Shown here: one piece after another, positions 1-7,500 of the stretch | How the letters are laid out: each line of letters starts with the position of its first letter | How positions within the stretch are numbered: position 1 is the first letter of the stretch | NCBI GenBank assembly: GCA_035325995.1 | Contig: DAOKYU010000020.1 | Coordinates: 1-21,322 of the forward strand | Direction of reading: 5' to 3' | Source of the DNA: Thermodesulfobacteriota bacterium | GTDB lineage: Bacteria; Desulfobacterota_D; UBA1144; Nemesobacterales; UBA2774 | Length of the DNA: 21,322 nt | Translations under genes and position numbers: made by a program | The notes under the pieces: model-generated | What the model was told of the DNA's origin: nothing | The model's input: the letters and a program-made list of their open reading frames with translations, nothing else | Databases searched by the model: none

Positions 1-65
1 CTTACCAAGGAGAACTCTCTTTTACAATGGACTAGTTTTTAGGGGGAAGGTCAAAACCCGTCAAT

Positions 66-329
66 ATGGCAGCCAAACTTGCCGGCATGTCGGAAGATAA
101 TCAGTTATTAGTATCAGATAGATATTACAAAAAGTTACAAAGCGATCTTGTTAGGTTATCCTGTGGTTGTGGATCAGAAAACGGAGAAAAAAAATTGCTA
201 TGGGAGGAAATTGACATTGCGAATGATGATAAATTTGACTTCGACAGGGCATATTCATTAAAAAGTTCGTGGTGTCCTACTCATGGTAAGGAATATTGCG
301 AAAATATATTAGTCTTAGATGATGAATAA
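66..329 (+). CDS. Small Cys-rich protein, possible zinc-binding domain
   Basis: This 87-residue protein is not recognised with confidence. It carries C33-G-C35 and a C70-P-T-H73-G motif, with a further C78, separated by an acidic/aromatic stretch containing W46 and F57. The order (Cys pair, Trp, Phe, then C-P-x-H-G) loosely resembles the short zinc-ribbon-like tails found after some bacterial sensor kinases, but the spacing is not diagnostic. The ATG at 66 has a purine-rich AGGGGGAAGG stretch about 15 nt upstream; an alternative ATG at 87 has no ribosome-binding site. The gene is AT-rich and converges on the DUF3307 gene, whose stop lies about 30 nt away. It may belong to flanking or moron DNA rather than to the phage operon. 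Bases 1-65 show no recognisable gene end. Confidence 0.55.
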   Translation: MAAKLAGMSEDNQLLVSDRYYKKLQSDLVRLSCGCGSENGEKKLLWEEIDIANDDKFDFDRAYSLKSSWCPTHGKEYCENILVLDDE

Positions 330-361
330 TTATAATTGTTCCCGTTCTATAGATTTCTTCC

Positions 362-685
362 TTATAAGGAAACGACCATCGAAATAAACAGTATATGTAA
401 GATTTGATCCATTAGTATTAAAGACCAAGGGGCTAAATCCTTAGTAACAAAATTCTTACTGCCAGTAAGAATTGAAAACCATAGAACGAAATTCGTTCTA
501 TCCTGAATCCCGTGCTGGACTCCAATGAGCAAAATCTGCCAAATATAAAGATCGCTGAAGAAAAACGGAATTATATAAAATAGGGTATGTATACTGCATA
601 CTAAAGATGATTTTTTCTTGTTAGCCACCATCCAATCTGTCTGTAAAATAAAATCCCCGATCAAATGTGCAAGCACCCAATGCAT
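362..685 (-). CDS. DUF3307-family small membrane protein
   Basis: This is a 107-residue integral membrane protein. The opening MHWVLAHLIGDFILQTDWM, the middle GVQHGIQD and the late DQILHILF match the pattern of the DUF3307 family (H-L-x-x-D-F-x-L-Q, then a central H-x-x-x-D, then D-Q-x-x-H), whose function is unknown. About four hydrophobic segments span most of the length. I chose the ATG at 685, not 712, because GGGGAGGGTGAGG lies directly upstream and the family signature starts there. It is the last gene of the coupled minus-strand run: the preceding gene's stop (690-692) is 4 nt from this start, so translation is probably coupled. Base composition is more AT-rich than its upstream neighbours, which suggests separate acquisition. 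DUF3307 proteins occur in both phage and chromosomal contexts. Confidence 0.8.
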   Translation of the reverse strand: MHWVLAHLIGDFILQTDWMVANKKKSSLVCSIHTLFYIIPFFFSDLYIWQILLIGVQHGIQDRTNFVLWFSILTGSKNFVTKDLAPWSLILMDQILHILFISMVVSL

Positions 686-689
686 ATCC

Positions 690-884
690 TCACCCTCCCC
701 AACACCCTTCACAAATCCCCGTCGTCGGCGACGTCATCAGAAGCACCCTCTGCCTTATCCCGCACATGGCGCACGGCTGCTCGCTCTGTCTGTCCGCGAA
801 ATGTATCCACATAACGTACGGCCTCCCGGCGTGAAAGCTGAGTATAAGCTCCTCAAGACTCAGGCGTGGCGACTCCGTTTGCAT
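690..884 (-). CDS. Small zinc-ribbon-like protein
   Basis: This 64-residue protein has two Cys pairs, C38-A-M-C41 and C58-E-G-C61, about 16 residues apart, which fits a one-zinc ribbon. The N-terminal half contains a predicted helix (SLEELILSF). No specific family is recognised. The start overlaps the last 32 bases of the preceding coiled-coil gene, and AGAGGAGG sits 7 nt before the ATG, so the start is well supported. Its stop is 4 nt from the DUF3307 start. Composition is like the GC-rich phage genes upstream. A role as a small phage regulatory or assembly factor is possible but not shown. Confidence that it is translated is fairly high because of the ribosome-binding site and the gene-to-gene coupling. 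Confidence 0.6.
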   Translation of the reverse strand: MQTESPRLSLEELILSFHAGRPYVMWIHFADRQSEQPCAMCGIRQRVLLMTSPTTGICEGCWGG

Positions 885-1266
885 CCTTCCGCCTCCTCTT
901 CCGGAGCATCTCCTGGTAATGCTCCTCCATCTTTTCCATGTGCCTCAGTATCTCGGTCTGAACCTCGATCTGGAGATATATCTTCTCGCCCAGGGCCTTT
1001 ATGGATTCTTCGAGCGACCGCCTCACGTACCACAGCGGCACGCCGTCCGCGTCCGTCTTGTTGTGCCACTCGTGAAGGTCGTCCACCTTGTCTTTTATGG
1101 CGGTCACCGACCCCTTCACGTCGCTCACGTGCTCGCTCATGAGAGAGTCGGACTCCCTATCACTGCCCCTCCTTTTATCGAGGAAGTTGAGCACCTCCCT
1201 TATCACCATGAGCGCCGCTATCAGCCCGACCCCGAGCTCGAGGATCTTCCCCTCCGCGCCGCTCAC
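853..1266 (-). CDS. Membrane-anchored coiled-coil protein (phage accessory)
   Basis: This 137-residue protein has one N-terminal hydrophobic segment (about residues 8-28, ILELGVGLIAALMVIREVL). A mostly helical, charged region follows, with heptad-like stretches at about 45-70 and 95-125, and it ends in a basic cluster RKRRRK. The start is GTG at 1266, overlapping the preceding gene's TGA as GTGA, with GGAG 7 nt upstream; this is a classic coupled start. A longer reading in the same frame up to 1695 is an antisense-like extension through the lipoprotein gene and is not real. The topology (one membrane anchor plus coiled coil) is shared by inner-membrane spanin-like and other phage accessory proteins, but it is not close enough to name. 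It lies downstream of the lysis genes. Confidence 0.65.
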   Translation of the reverse strand: MSGAEGKILELGVGLIAALMVIREVLNFLDKRRGSDRESDSLMSEHVSDVKGSVTAIKDKVDDLHEWHNKTDADGVPLWYVRRSLEESIKALGEKIYLQIEVQTEILRHMEKMEEHYQEMLRKRRRKDANGVATPES

Positions 1267-1721
1267 TCCGTCTCTCCTTCGAGCATGATGCTCCCGCCGC
1301 ACGCGAGGAAAAGCCCCGACTCGTGCTTCGAGTCGAGGTCGCCCGTGTGCATGTTCAGCCAGTGGTGCACGCACTCGTGCGCGACGATGTCCAGCTCCTC
1401 GCCCTCGGGTACTATGATCCACCCGTCCGCGCGGTAACACCCGCGCTTGAGCGTCCCGCCGCAGTCGACGGCGTTCCCGCCCTTCATGCCCCTTATCTTC
1501 GGCAACGGATAGTCGTACTCGCTTAACCCCATGCACGCCTTCACCTTCATGCACGTCTCCAGCACCCTCCCCGCCGAGGGATACGTCACTGTTTCGTTCC
1601 CGACGAGCTCGCCCTCGTATACTATCTCCGTCGCCGGCGTCATCTCCTTTGTTCCGCAACCTGCAATGCCTGCGGCCGCAATCAACGCTGCGCACACGCA
1701 GACAAAATTAATCTTCCTCAT
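1263..1721 (-). CDS. Lipoprotein with HExxH metallopeptidase-like motif
   Basis: This 152-residue protein has a lipoprotein signal peptide (M-R-K, hydrophobic core, then I-A-G-C with the lipidated Cys at 22), so the mature protein should sit in the periplasm attached to a membrane. H115-E-C-V-H119 within IVAHECVHHWLN matches the zinc-protease signature HExxH; H133 followed by E134 is a candidate third ligand. Six further Cys residues besides C22 and the motif's C117 may form disulfides (57, 63, 87, 95, 141 and possibly one in the signal region). The ATG at 1721 follows GGGGAGGGGAGCG and overlaps the end of the preceding gene by 14 nt. Small HExxH lipoproteins occur in bacteria and phages, but I cannot assign a substrate. 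It could help in lysis (peptidoglycan or envelope protein cleavage) or be a lysogenic-conversion protein. Confidence 0.7.
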   Translation of the reverse strand: MRKINFVCVCAALIAAAGIAGCGTKEMTPATEIVYEGELVGNETVTYPSAGRVLETCMKVKACMGLSEYDYPLPKIRGMKGGNAVDCGGTLKRGCYRADGWIIVPEGEELDIVAHECVHHWLNMHTGDLDSKHESGLFLACGGSIMLEGETE

Positions 1722-2034
1722 CGCTCCCCTCCCCTTTCACCGGCACAGGCGTAAAATCGAGCCTCTCCGATGTCTTGAATACCCCGGTGTAGTTGAGCGC
1801 CGCAACCAATGTATCTACAAACATCGAGACGAGGTTAAGCAGCTGCATCTGCCCGTCCGGCGCCCGCCCGAGAAAATAATCCTTCGTATCGAGAATGTTC
1901 CCGATAATGCTCATCACCCGGGACTTCCGCACCTCACCCCGCTTTATCCCCGTGAGCACACTCTCTACGTCCATCACCGTCTGGATGATCAGCGGAATCA
2001 AATCGGGCGCTATCCTTAAAAGCTCCTTCCACAT
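1708..2034 (-). CDS. Small helical protein of unknown function, first gene of coupled run
   Basis: This 108-residue protein opens MWKELLRIAPDLIPLIIQTV. It has two moderately hydrophobic helical stretches (about residues 5-25 and 66-85) around a charged middle (GIKRGEVRKSR), and an acidic C-terminus (GEGSDEED). I recognise no family. The start at 2034 is firm: AAGGAGGA lies 7-9 nt upstream (2041-2048). The frame stays open to 2310, but that upstream part translates the intergenic repeats and is rejected as coding. The gene heads a five-gene minus-strand run in which every junction overlaps or is within 5 nt. Its promoter must lie in the repeat-rich gap 2050-2590 or transcription reads in from upstream. 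A membrane-associated accessory role is possible. Confidence 0.65.
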   Translation of the reverse strand: MWKELLRIAPDLIPLIIQTVMDVESVLTGIKRGEVRKSRVMSIIGNILDTKDYFLGRAPDGQMQLLNLVSMFVDTLVAALNYTGVFKTSERLDFTPVPVKGEGSDEED

Positions 2035-2104
2035 ACACAATCCTCCTTCGCGGACTACGTCCGCCTTTTGTCTTTCAATTTTTATTTCCTTTGGGAAAAG
2101 GCGG

Positions 2105-2172
2105 TGATTCCGAGCGAGCGAGGAATCGGACCCCGCAACCTTGAAACGCAAATGTTTATCCAGTACCGCTCC
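2105..2172 (+). repeat. Dispersed intergenic repeat, copy 1
   Basis: The copy has the shared core of GAGCGAGCGAGGAATCGGAC followed after about 20 nt by GTTTATCCAGTACCGCTC. Related copies are at 9917-10002, 10135-10216 and 17186-17271. All four lie in gaps between genes and in the same orientation. Confidence 0.7.
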
Positions 2173-2222
2173 AAGCCTGACTATATATCGGAAGTCCAGC
2201 ACCATGCGCGCACGAATCCACT

Positions 2223-2242
2223 GTCGCGGCAGTGGCCGCGAC
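2223..2242. repeat. Perfect inverted repeat (hairpin)
   Basis: GTCGCGGC and GCCGCGAC are perfect 8-bp arms around the 4-nt loop AGTG. No T-tract follows on either strand, so it is a structural repeat (REP-like) rather than a clear terminator. A CCTGAA(CTTGA)TTCAGG palindrome at 2259-2275 follows at once. Confidence 0.55.
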
Positions 2243-2413
2243 TCCACACATCTGTCATCCTGAACTTGATTCAGGATCTTGTTTTTTTCTTTTGTCTTTC
2301 CATTTTTCACCCCCCTTAGGAAAAGGGGGGGGTACGGGGGGATTTTGTAGTTTCTTTTTACTTCTCTCTCCCCTAATAGACCAGAAGATTGTTATTCCAA
2401 CTTCAAGAAGGAG

Positions 2414-2518
2414 ATGCCAGGCGTACGTAAATCCGCAACAGAAGAGGCGTCTGCACTACACCTGCAGCGCACCGGATGGATGAATCTCACTTCCAGCTAC
2501 GCCGAGAAACACACATAA
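2414..2518 (+). CDS. Possible 34-residue small ORF
   Basis: A short ATG-to-TAA frame (MPGVRKSATEEASAL...) is preceded by AAGAAGGAG, but the GGAG touches the ATG, which is closer than normal. It ends 6 nt before a terminator that also works in this direction. The peptide is hydrophilic with no recognised motif. It could equally be chance or a decayed gene end. Confidence 0.2.
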   Translation: MPGVRKSATEEASALHLQRTGWMNLTSSYAEKHT

Positions 2519-2523
2519 GCGTG

Positions 2524-2563
2524 CAAAAAAAGAAAGCCCGGCAAAAAACCGGGCCTTCTTTCT
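2524..2563 (-). terminator. Intrinsic terminator, probably bidirectional
   Basis: GCCCGG (2536-2541) pairs with CCGGGC (2549-2554), with flanking A/T pairs lengthening the stem. On the minus strand the stem is followed by TTTCTTTTTTT, which ends the secreted-protein gene 2589-2861. On the plus strand it is followed by CTTCTTTCT, a weaker T-tract. Confidence 0.85.
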
Positions 2564-2588
2564 CCATACCTCTACAACCACCGCCAAC

Positions 2589-2861
2589 CTATATAACCTG
2601 GTCCGAGCTCAGGTGAATACCCTGAACGGTGTATGCATCACCGTTCACGACAGTCGCCTGCGCCGGGGCTTTCATGCCCGAAAGCCTCTGTGTGCTTATC
2701 GGATAGTACGGGAACTCGGCGAATGTCCCGCCCCTGATGCCGTCGGTCACTTCCTGCCTCTCCACGGGCACATTCACCCCGAATGCGCTTACCTCCGCCT
2801 GTGACGCGAGCGGGAAAAGAACCCCCGCCGTCAACACCGCCGCCAATATAAGCTTCCTCAT
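2589..2861 (-). CDS. Small secreted protein, autonomous moron-like gene
   Basis: This 90-residue protein has a clear Sec signal peptide (MRKLILAAVLTAGVLFPLASQA, with likely cleavage after A22). The mature part of about 68 residues lacks Cys and has no family that I recognise; it contains a YYPIST segment and a C-terminal VQGIHLSSDQVI. The ATG is preceded by AGGAGG with ideal spacing (2868-2873). The gene is a complete transcription unit: a 20-bp palindrome 32-51 nt upstream of the start, a strong ribosome-binding site and a strong terminator 26 nt after the stop. That independence, between the lysis genes and the downstream accessory run, is the usual form of a moron (a prophage gene expressed from the lysogen). 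Its job in the envelope is unknown. Confidence 0.7.
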   Translation of the reverse strand: MRKLILAAVLTAGVLFPLASQAEVSAFGVNVPVERQEVTDGIRGGTFAEFPYYPISTQRLSGMKAPAQATVVNGDAYTVQGIHLSSDQVI

Positions 2862-2892
2862 TGTAAAACCTCCTGAAAGCGTATTTACCTAT

Positions 2893-2912
2893 TTAGTCGC
2901 ATTTGCAACTAA
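2893..2912 (-). promoter_or_regulatory. Palindromic operator candidate for the secreted-protein gene
   Basis: TTAGTCGCATTTGCAACTAA is a 20-bp near-perfect palindrome (8 of 10 base pairs symmetrical). It lies 32-51 nt upstream of the ATG at 2861, which is where a regulator would overlap a promoter. The GCAAATGC core recalls some Fur-type boxes of GC-rich proteobacteria, but the identity of the regulator is a guess. No clear -10/-35 pair can be assigned. Confidence 0.45.
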
Positions 2913-3097
2913 TTTGGATTCAGGATTTCTCACACCATTTACATTAACGGAAAATCGAGTAACGGCAGGCGCTTGGCTCTCATACGGCGTTCCCGAAAAG
3001 GCCGGGATTCTTTCTTCCAAACTTTTTTATCGGACGCTCCCGGCCCGCGATCCGGCTAACTTTTTCGAATGTGTAACCTTCGCCGTCCTTCCGGCAT

Positions 3098-3331
3098 CTA
3101 AGGCGCATTCGCCGGCTCTTTATCCCCCTGCTCCCTGTTCTTCACGAGCAGGGCGGTAAGCGCCATCGCCAGTATCAGGGTCTTCGTCTGGAGCCCGGCC
3201 GATACGTCCACGCCGAATTCCGACAGGAGCCCGTAAAGAAAATCCACCGCCGCGCCGACGACCCCCGAATACACCGCCTTGTTATACTGCGTGTTCAAAA
3301 GGCTCGCCGCGCTTCCTTTAAGCTTTTCCAC
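3098..3331 (-). CDS. Holin candidate (small membrane protein next to endolysin)
   Basis: This 77-residue protein has two hydrophobic segments, about residues 19-36 (AVYSGVVGAAVDFLYGLL) and 49-64 (TKTLILAMALTALLVK), and a charged hydrophilic tail KNREQGDKEPANAP. Small size, two membrane segments, a charged C-terminus and overlap with an endolysin gene are the usual marks of a phage holin, the pore-former that times lysis. The start is GTG at 3331, overlapping the last 14 bases of the endolysin gene; no strong ribosome-binding site is seen, so translation is probably coupled. I cannot place it in a named holin family, and an accessory membrane protein remains possible. The following 230 nt carry weak hairpins only. 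Confidence 0.65.
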   Translation of the reverse strand: MEKLKGSAASLLNTQYNKAVYSGVVGAAVDFLYGLLSEFGVDVSAGLQTKTLILAMALTALLVKNREQGDKEPANAP

Positions 3332-3917
3332 TCAGTCTCAACCCCCTCGCGTATGCCGCCTGAAATGCGTCCAGCCCGTGGCTCCCGCCGTTCACGAGCC
3401 GCCGCGCCTTCCTGTAATCTCCCCTCGCGAGCGCCTCGTCGATCGCACCCCTCCTGCTGTGGAGGTAATGCGCCAGCGCTCGCGCCGACACGACGGGATG
3501 CTCTATCAGCTCGGGCTTCTCTTCGAGCGGAATCCCGAGCTCCTTCCCGGCCGCCGCGTAATTGAATCTCCCCGTGAGCTGCACGGCGCCTCCGCCTCTG
3601 TATTTCCACCCGTCGGGCTCGCCCCTGTTGCCGAGGTCCTCGCGCCCGTCGTAAAGATCGAAGAACCTCCCGGCGGCTCGCCCCTCATCCGAGGTATTCC
3701 ACCGCGACGCGTACTCCCTCACACAGATATTGAAATCCCCGGCCTCCGCCGCGATAGTCGCGAGCGCCATCAATATCATGCTCCCGTAATCGAGCCCGCG
3801 CTCGTCGAGGGCCATGTACACGACGGGCCAGTTCTGCCTTACGTACGCCCCGTTAGCGTGCGGCAAAATCCTTGTTACAAAATTGCTTGTAAATTTTTCC
3901 AAACATGCTAGATTCAT
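3318..3917 (-). CDS. Endolysin, GH19 chitinase/lysozyme-like
   Basis: This 199-residue muralytic enzyme is expected to cut the glycan strands of peptidoglycan at the end of infection. It shows the GH19 landmarks: E58 in ATIAAEAGDF (the position of the first catalytic Glu in the family's A-x-E-S-G-G-F), a candidate second acid at E69 in VREYASR, the conserved YRGGGAVQLTGRFNY block (106-120) and a C-terminal helix RRLVNGGSHGLDAF. Length fits a single-domain phage GH19 endolysin. There is no signal peptide, so release by a holin is expected. The ATG at 3917 has no ribosome-binding site; the N-terminus FVTRILPHA matches the usual start of the fold, so a much later start is unlikely. The 5' leader includes a large hairpin (3932-3995). 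Its 3' end overlaps the holin candidate. Confidence 0.88.
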   Translation of the reverse strand: MNLACLEKFTSNFVTRILPHANGAYVRQNWPVVYMALDERGLDYGSMILMALATIAAEAGDFNICVREYASRWNTSDEGRAAGRFFDLYDGREDLGNRGEPDGWKYRGGGAVQLTGRFNYAAAGKELGIPLEEKPELIEHPVVSARALAHYLHSRRGAIDEALARGDYRKARRLVNGGSHGLDAFQAAYARGLRLSGKA

Positions 3918-3931
3918 TGTTTATATAGAGA

Positions 3932-3995
3932 GGGCCGCGGCGCGTTTAAAGGAGGTAAAGGAGGATGCTATCCTGCTTATTACGCGCCACGGCCC
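3932..3995. promoter_or_regulatory. Large stem-loop with tandem GGAGG loop, upstream of endolysin
   Basis: GGGCCGCGGCGCGT (3932-3945) pairs with ACGCGCCACGGCCC (3982-3995) at 13 of 14 positions. The 36-nt loop carries AAAGGAGGTAAAGGAGGA on the plus strand and an inner hairpin AGGAT/ATCCT (3962-3974). On the minus strand, the endolysin's leader, the loop reads CCTCCTTTACCTCCTTT, a double copy of the 16S rRNA 3'-end anti-Shine-Dalgarno sequence. On the plus strand a T-rich CTATTCTTTTT follows the stem, so termination in that direction is possible. Confidence 0.6.
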
Positions 3996-4063
3996 CTATT
4001 CTTTTTCATCCCCTCGATTTATTCCCTGCTCGCACCCCTTTCCAATTCGCGTATCCCAGGTAA
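3965..4063 (+). CDS. Possible 32-residue small ORF in hairpin
   Basis: The ATG at 3965 has GGAGG 9 nt upstream, an ideal ribosome-binding site, and the frame runs to TAA at 4061-4063 (MLSCLLRATAPILFHP...). The peptide has no recognised motif, and its start lies inside the loop of the 3932-3995 stem, which could gate access to the ribosome. With no other evidence for plus-strand expression this is a weak call. Confidence 0.2.
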   Translation: MLSCLLRATAPILFHPLDLFPARTPFQFAYPR

Positions 4064-4082
4064 TTAGCGGCGCTCTCTAAAT

Positions 4083-4535
4083 TTACTCAGGCTTTGTTCC
4101 GGCTTTAGCCCCTTCGACCCTCAGAGGCTCCTGCACAGTCTCAAAGCCTATTATTTCCTTACCACCTACCCCTTCCACCTCTATGGGCTTCTTCTTGACC
4201 CCGTCCTTTGGCATGCGCATTTCGCTTATCTTGTCTACGTGCGCTTCCTTGGCAACAATTGAGCCTTCCTCAATCTTGAACATGGGCCTGTGCGTATTGT
4301 CATAATCGACGAACTCGCCTCTTAGCATCCATTCCTCGCCGGGCGGGACAATCGCCTTCTCCATGCCTTCGCGGTACGGTTCGAAGCGTTCAAACGCGAG
4401 CCTGTCCATACTGCCGGTTTGGACAATCTCCCCGGTAGCGCTATCGCAAAGTACATAATTAATTTGCTCCTGCGCCTTCTCTATTTCATCATCGGTAAGG
4501 TCTTGATACAAATCCCGCATTCGTTCTATTTCCAT
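4083..4535 (-). CDS. Tail-tip-adjacent accessory protein
   Basis: This 150-residue hydrophilic protein opens with an acidic helix (MEIERMRDLYQDLTDDEIEKAQ). A YVLCDSATGEIVQTGSM segment follows, then a region with paired prolines and Trp (VPPGEEWMLRG), and a Lys/Glu-rich C-terminus. The x-D-x-A-T-G-x-I-x-x-x-G opening followed by a short beta-rich stretch is seen in many small phage proteins encoded just after tail-fibre genes, which may be fibre-associated or assembly helpers; I do not recognise a named family. The ATG at 4535 is 3 nt after the tail-tip gene's TGA, and AAGGTGA there serves as ribosome-binding site, so the two are co-translated. The next gene is separated by about 165 nt holding the large hairpin. 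Confidence 0.6.
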   Translation of the reverse strand: MEIERMRDLYQDLTDDEIEKAQEQINYVLCDSATGEIVQTGSMDRLAFERFEPYREGMEKAIVPPGEEWMLRGEFVDYDNTHRPMFKIEEGSIVAKEAHVDKISEMRMPKDGVKKKPIEVEGVGGKEIIGFETVQEPLRVEGAKAGTKPE

Positions 4536-4538
4536 ATA

Positions 4539-7500
4539 TCACCTTCGCAGTTCCAGCAGTCTGAGATTGAGATTCCGGCCGGTATTACCCGACGCCCCGA
4601 AATTAAGCACGACGGAATACGTAAAAGTTCCGGAAGAGCTGATGTTATCGACATAAACGCCCGATGCCCCGCCTGTTCCATTCGACGGGAAAGAGCTGGC
4701 GGCAAACGGATTCTGTATGGTGCTTACCCCTCGCCTGAGCTGATGGCTCCAGGAGCTGAAACCCGTTCCCGTTTCAATAGACATCGAGAACTCAACGCGT
4801 ATCCGGGTTCCGGATCGTTTCGTAATCGACGTGCTTATGATAGTCGTGCCGCTCGGACTCAGTGCGATGGAGGAGACAACGGCCTCTACTTTATTCGTAA
4901 TCTCGTCGTTTTCTATATCATTTTGCAGAATATCCCCGGTCCCCGCGCTCACCCTGCTCGTCCATCCCGAGCTCGAGCTCACTGGATTGCCCGAATGGTC
5001 CTTCGCCCTCACCCGGAGCCATCTGGTAACGGTGCTCGTGAGACTTCCGGTGTTGATCTCGATCTCGTACCTGGGCGTGAAGCTCGAATCGTTCAAATGC
5101 GTCACCACGTCCTTTATGACCGGACTGCCGCCGCTTGACGACGTATATATCTCAACCTCGTAATGCGATACGTCCGTCTCCGTATTTCCGTTCCAGGTCC
5201 AGATAAGACGGCCGAACTTGGAATCCCCGGAAAGTCCCGCGGGAGCCGCCGGCGCCGTCGAGTCTCCCCCCGCCACGTAACCGCTCCCGGAGTTATCAGC
5301 GACGACTCCCAGCCCCTTGAGCTCCCCTGTCGCGTTCAGCGATTCGATCAGGAAGTCGTACACCTGCCCCGGGACGAGCCCCTCTATCCGCGCCGATGTC
5401 GGGAAAGTCCCGGCCGATCTGTACGCGGCCACTCCGTCCGAATGAAGCTTCACGCTCACGACCGCCCCGCTGTAATTGTCCTCGGGCGGAGTCCACGTTA
5501 TGAGCGCGAAGGGATGCGCCGTGAATCCGACTATCCCCATCGACATGGTCACCGCGACGCCCGTCACCGGGTCGGGCATTGTCTGCGTATAATCCGGCGC
5601 TATGTCGAACGATTCGTCCGACGGCAGCTCACCGCCCTCGTCCGTCACCGGCACGTACGTATAAGGTGCGGCCGAATACGGCACGAGCGTAAGCGAATTC
5701 GACCCCGCAGGCGTAGAGCTCACGGCCGCAACCTCCCACGCGCTCCCTTCCAGCCCGAGCGTCGGCACGCTCACGGTGACGCGTTCCCCGCGCCTTACGG
5801 AGCCCCCTTCCTGTCCCGTCTCTATAGCCATCCGCCTCACGGCCGCGGCGAGACGCTTACGCCTGTAATCGAGCCACCTGTCCGCCGTCTCGTGGTCGTG
5901 GACGAACGGCAGCGTAAGCGCCCTGTCCACCCCGCCCGCGCCCGACTGCCTTTCGATCTCGTGCAGGTACAGGTCCGACTCCTTGTTATTCTTCCGGTAC
6001 CTCACCTTCAGATTCTTCACCCTCTCACCCGAATGCTGATGCGTAATTTCAGGGCTCCCCGTCAATATGTTGTTCCATCCCGTCTCGTCCCCGAGGCCGA
6101 AGCCATGGGCCGGCGGCTTCGACCCGTCCACGGTTATCTTCACGGCGTCCGCCTTCGACAGCACCATGTCCCTGAACGATAGCAGCCCCTGCGACTCGCC
6201 CGATCCATTAAGTATATCTGTTATAGTTGTGTTATCTGTTATAGCCCCTTCGCAGAGCATGTCACTGATATCCGTCAAGGCCGCCGCCGTGTCGAAAGAG
6301 CCCGAATCTATGTCCAGTCCGAGCCCCCACACCGGGTTCGAGAGAATGCTCTCCACTGCCCTTACGACGTTCGTCTCCGCAGTAAGGCCGTTAACGTCCG
6401 CGTATATAGCATCCGTGCTCCCCGAAGTCCCGAGCCGCTTCTTGAAGCGGATGAACGCCAGCCCCTCGTACGGCGAAGCCTGCGAGCCGTCGTAAAACCT
6501 CCACTCCCTCAATCGATAGTCGCTCCCCGAGTTCGGCGTCGGGCTCCACGACGCGTTGACAGTAACCCTGTTATTTGCCGAATCGTACGCCGTCACGTGC
6601 CTTATCTGCCCCGCACCCGTCCCGGCCGTGATCTCCACCCACCAATACCTATACCACCCGTCGGGCCGCCTGTCCCCGGCTTCGAGGGTAAGCGTCGTCG
6701 AAGTCGCGGGCGCAGCGTCCCCCTCTATATCGTCCAGCGCCTGGTCTTCCCTATAAATGGTGAAAACGTCCGTGAAGTTCCCTCCGCCGAGCCCCTCACC
6801 CTCGCCGATTATGTAATCGTACTCACGCGCCGCCTCGTCCGCCTTTATATAAAGGAGCGGCACTTTTACAGACCTGCCGAAGATCACCGGCACCGGCCTC
6901 CCGAGGTCGTTCGCGACCACGACGTCGTCAAAGCCCGAATCCGCCTCCTTCTCCACTTCGACGACGTCATTGAGCGTCCGGCGCGGAAGCTCCTCGGTCA
7001 GTGCAACGGCGTCCATGTCCTCGATACTGACAGTGCATCTGTGCGACAACGTCCACTCCGTCACACGTCCCTTCCATTCCCGAACGTCCCCGGTTTCGCT
7101 CACAAAGAAAAGACGCACGTAAGCGTCCGTCAGGTCAAGCGAGCTTATAAGCCCGTCGGAATTGTCGAGCGAGAGAGTAACACGCTGAAACCCCATAATG
7201 CCGAACCTCTCTCCGAGCTCCGCCTCTTCGAGACGAGGCATCTCCAGGAGCCGCCTCTCGAAAAACGCCCCCTCCGGAAACGCCCCGGACGGCATCTCCG
7301 AGCTGTTCACCTCGGCGTAGATCGTCGGATACTCGTGATCGCTCCTCGCCTCCAGGAAATCTATCGACCACTTGAAGCTATAGTCGGAAATGATTATCGA
7401 GCCCGCGCCCTGCACGGCAATCTGCGACTGCCCTTCGAGCGCGGAAACGCCCCTTATCTCTCCAGTGCCTTGAACGCCGACTTCCGCCCCGCCGAGGAGC

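Larger units (their letters stand above)
2035..2588. other. Intergenic region rich in short repeats and hairpins
   Basis: No convincing large gene lies here. It holds a copy of a dispersed repeat (2105-2172), a perfect 8-bp-arm hairpin (2223-2242), a CCTGAA/TTCAGG palindromic repeat (2253-2281), a poly-purine/pyrimidine stretch with runs of C and G (2310-2341), a possible 34-codon reading frame on the plus strand (2414-2518) and a strong terminator (2524-2563). The mix is typical of chromosomal intergenic DNA inserted between phage gene blocks. Confidence 0.6.

Noticed and set aside
618..1142. A 174-codon plus-strand frame
   Set aside because: It is antisense to three coupled minus-strand genes with strong ribosome-binding sites and has a low-complexity Arg/Ser/Pro composition.
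1267..1695. N-terminal extension of the coiled-coil membrane protein frame up to 1695
   Set aside because: This part is an Arg/Gly/His-rich out-of-frame reading of the lipoprotein gene. The GTG at 1266 with GGAG 7 nt upstream is the better start.
2035..2310. Upstream extension of the 108-residue protein to 2310
   Set aside because: The extra residues translate known intergenic repeats; the ATG at 2034 has a perfect ribosome-binding site.
2991..3018. Terminator-like TCCCG/CGGGA stem followed by TTCTTTCTT on the plus strand
   Set aside because: The stem is only 5 bp and no plus-strand gene precedes it; it does not help the minus-strand lysis genes.
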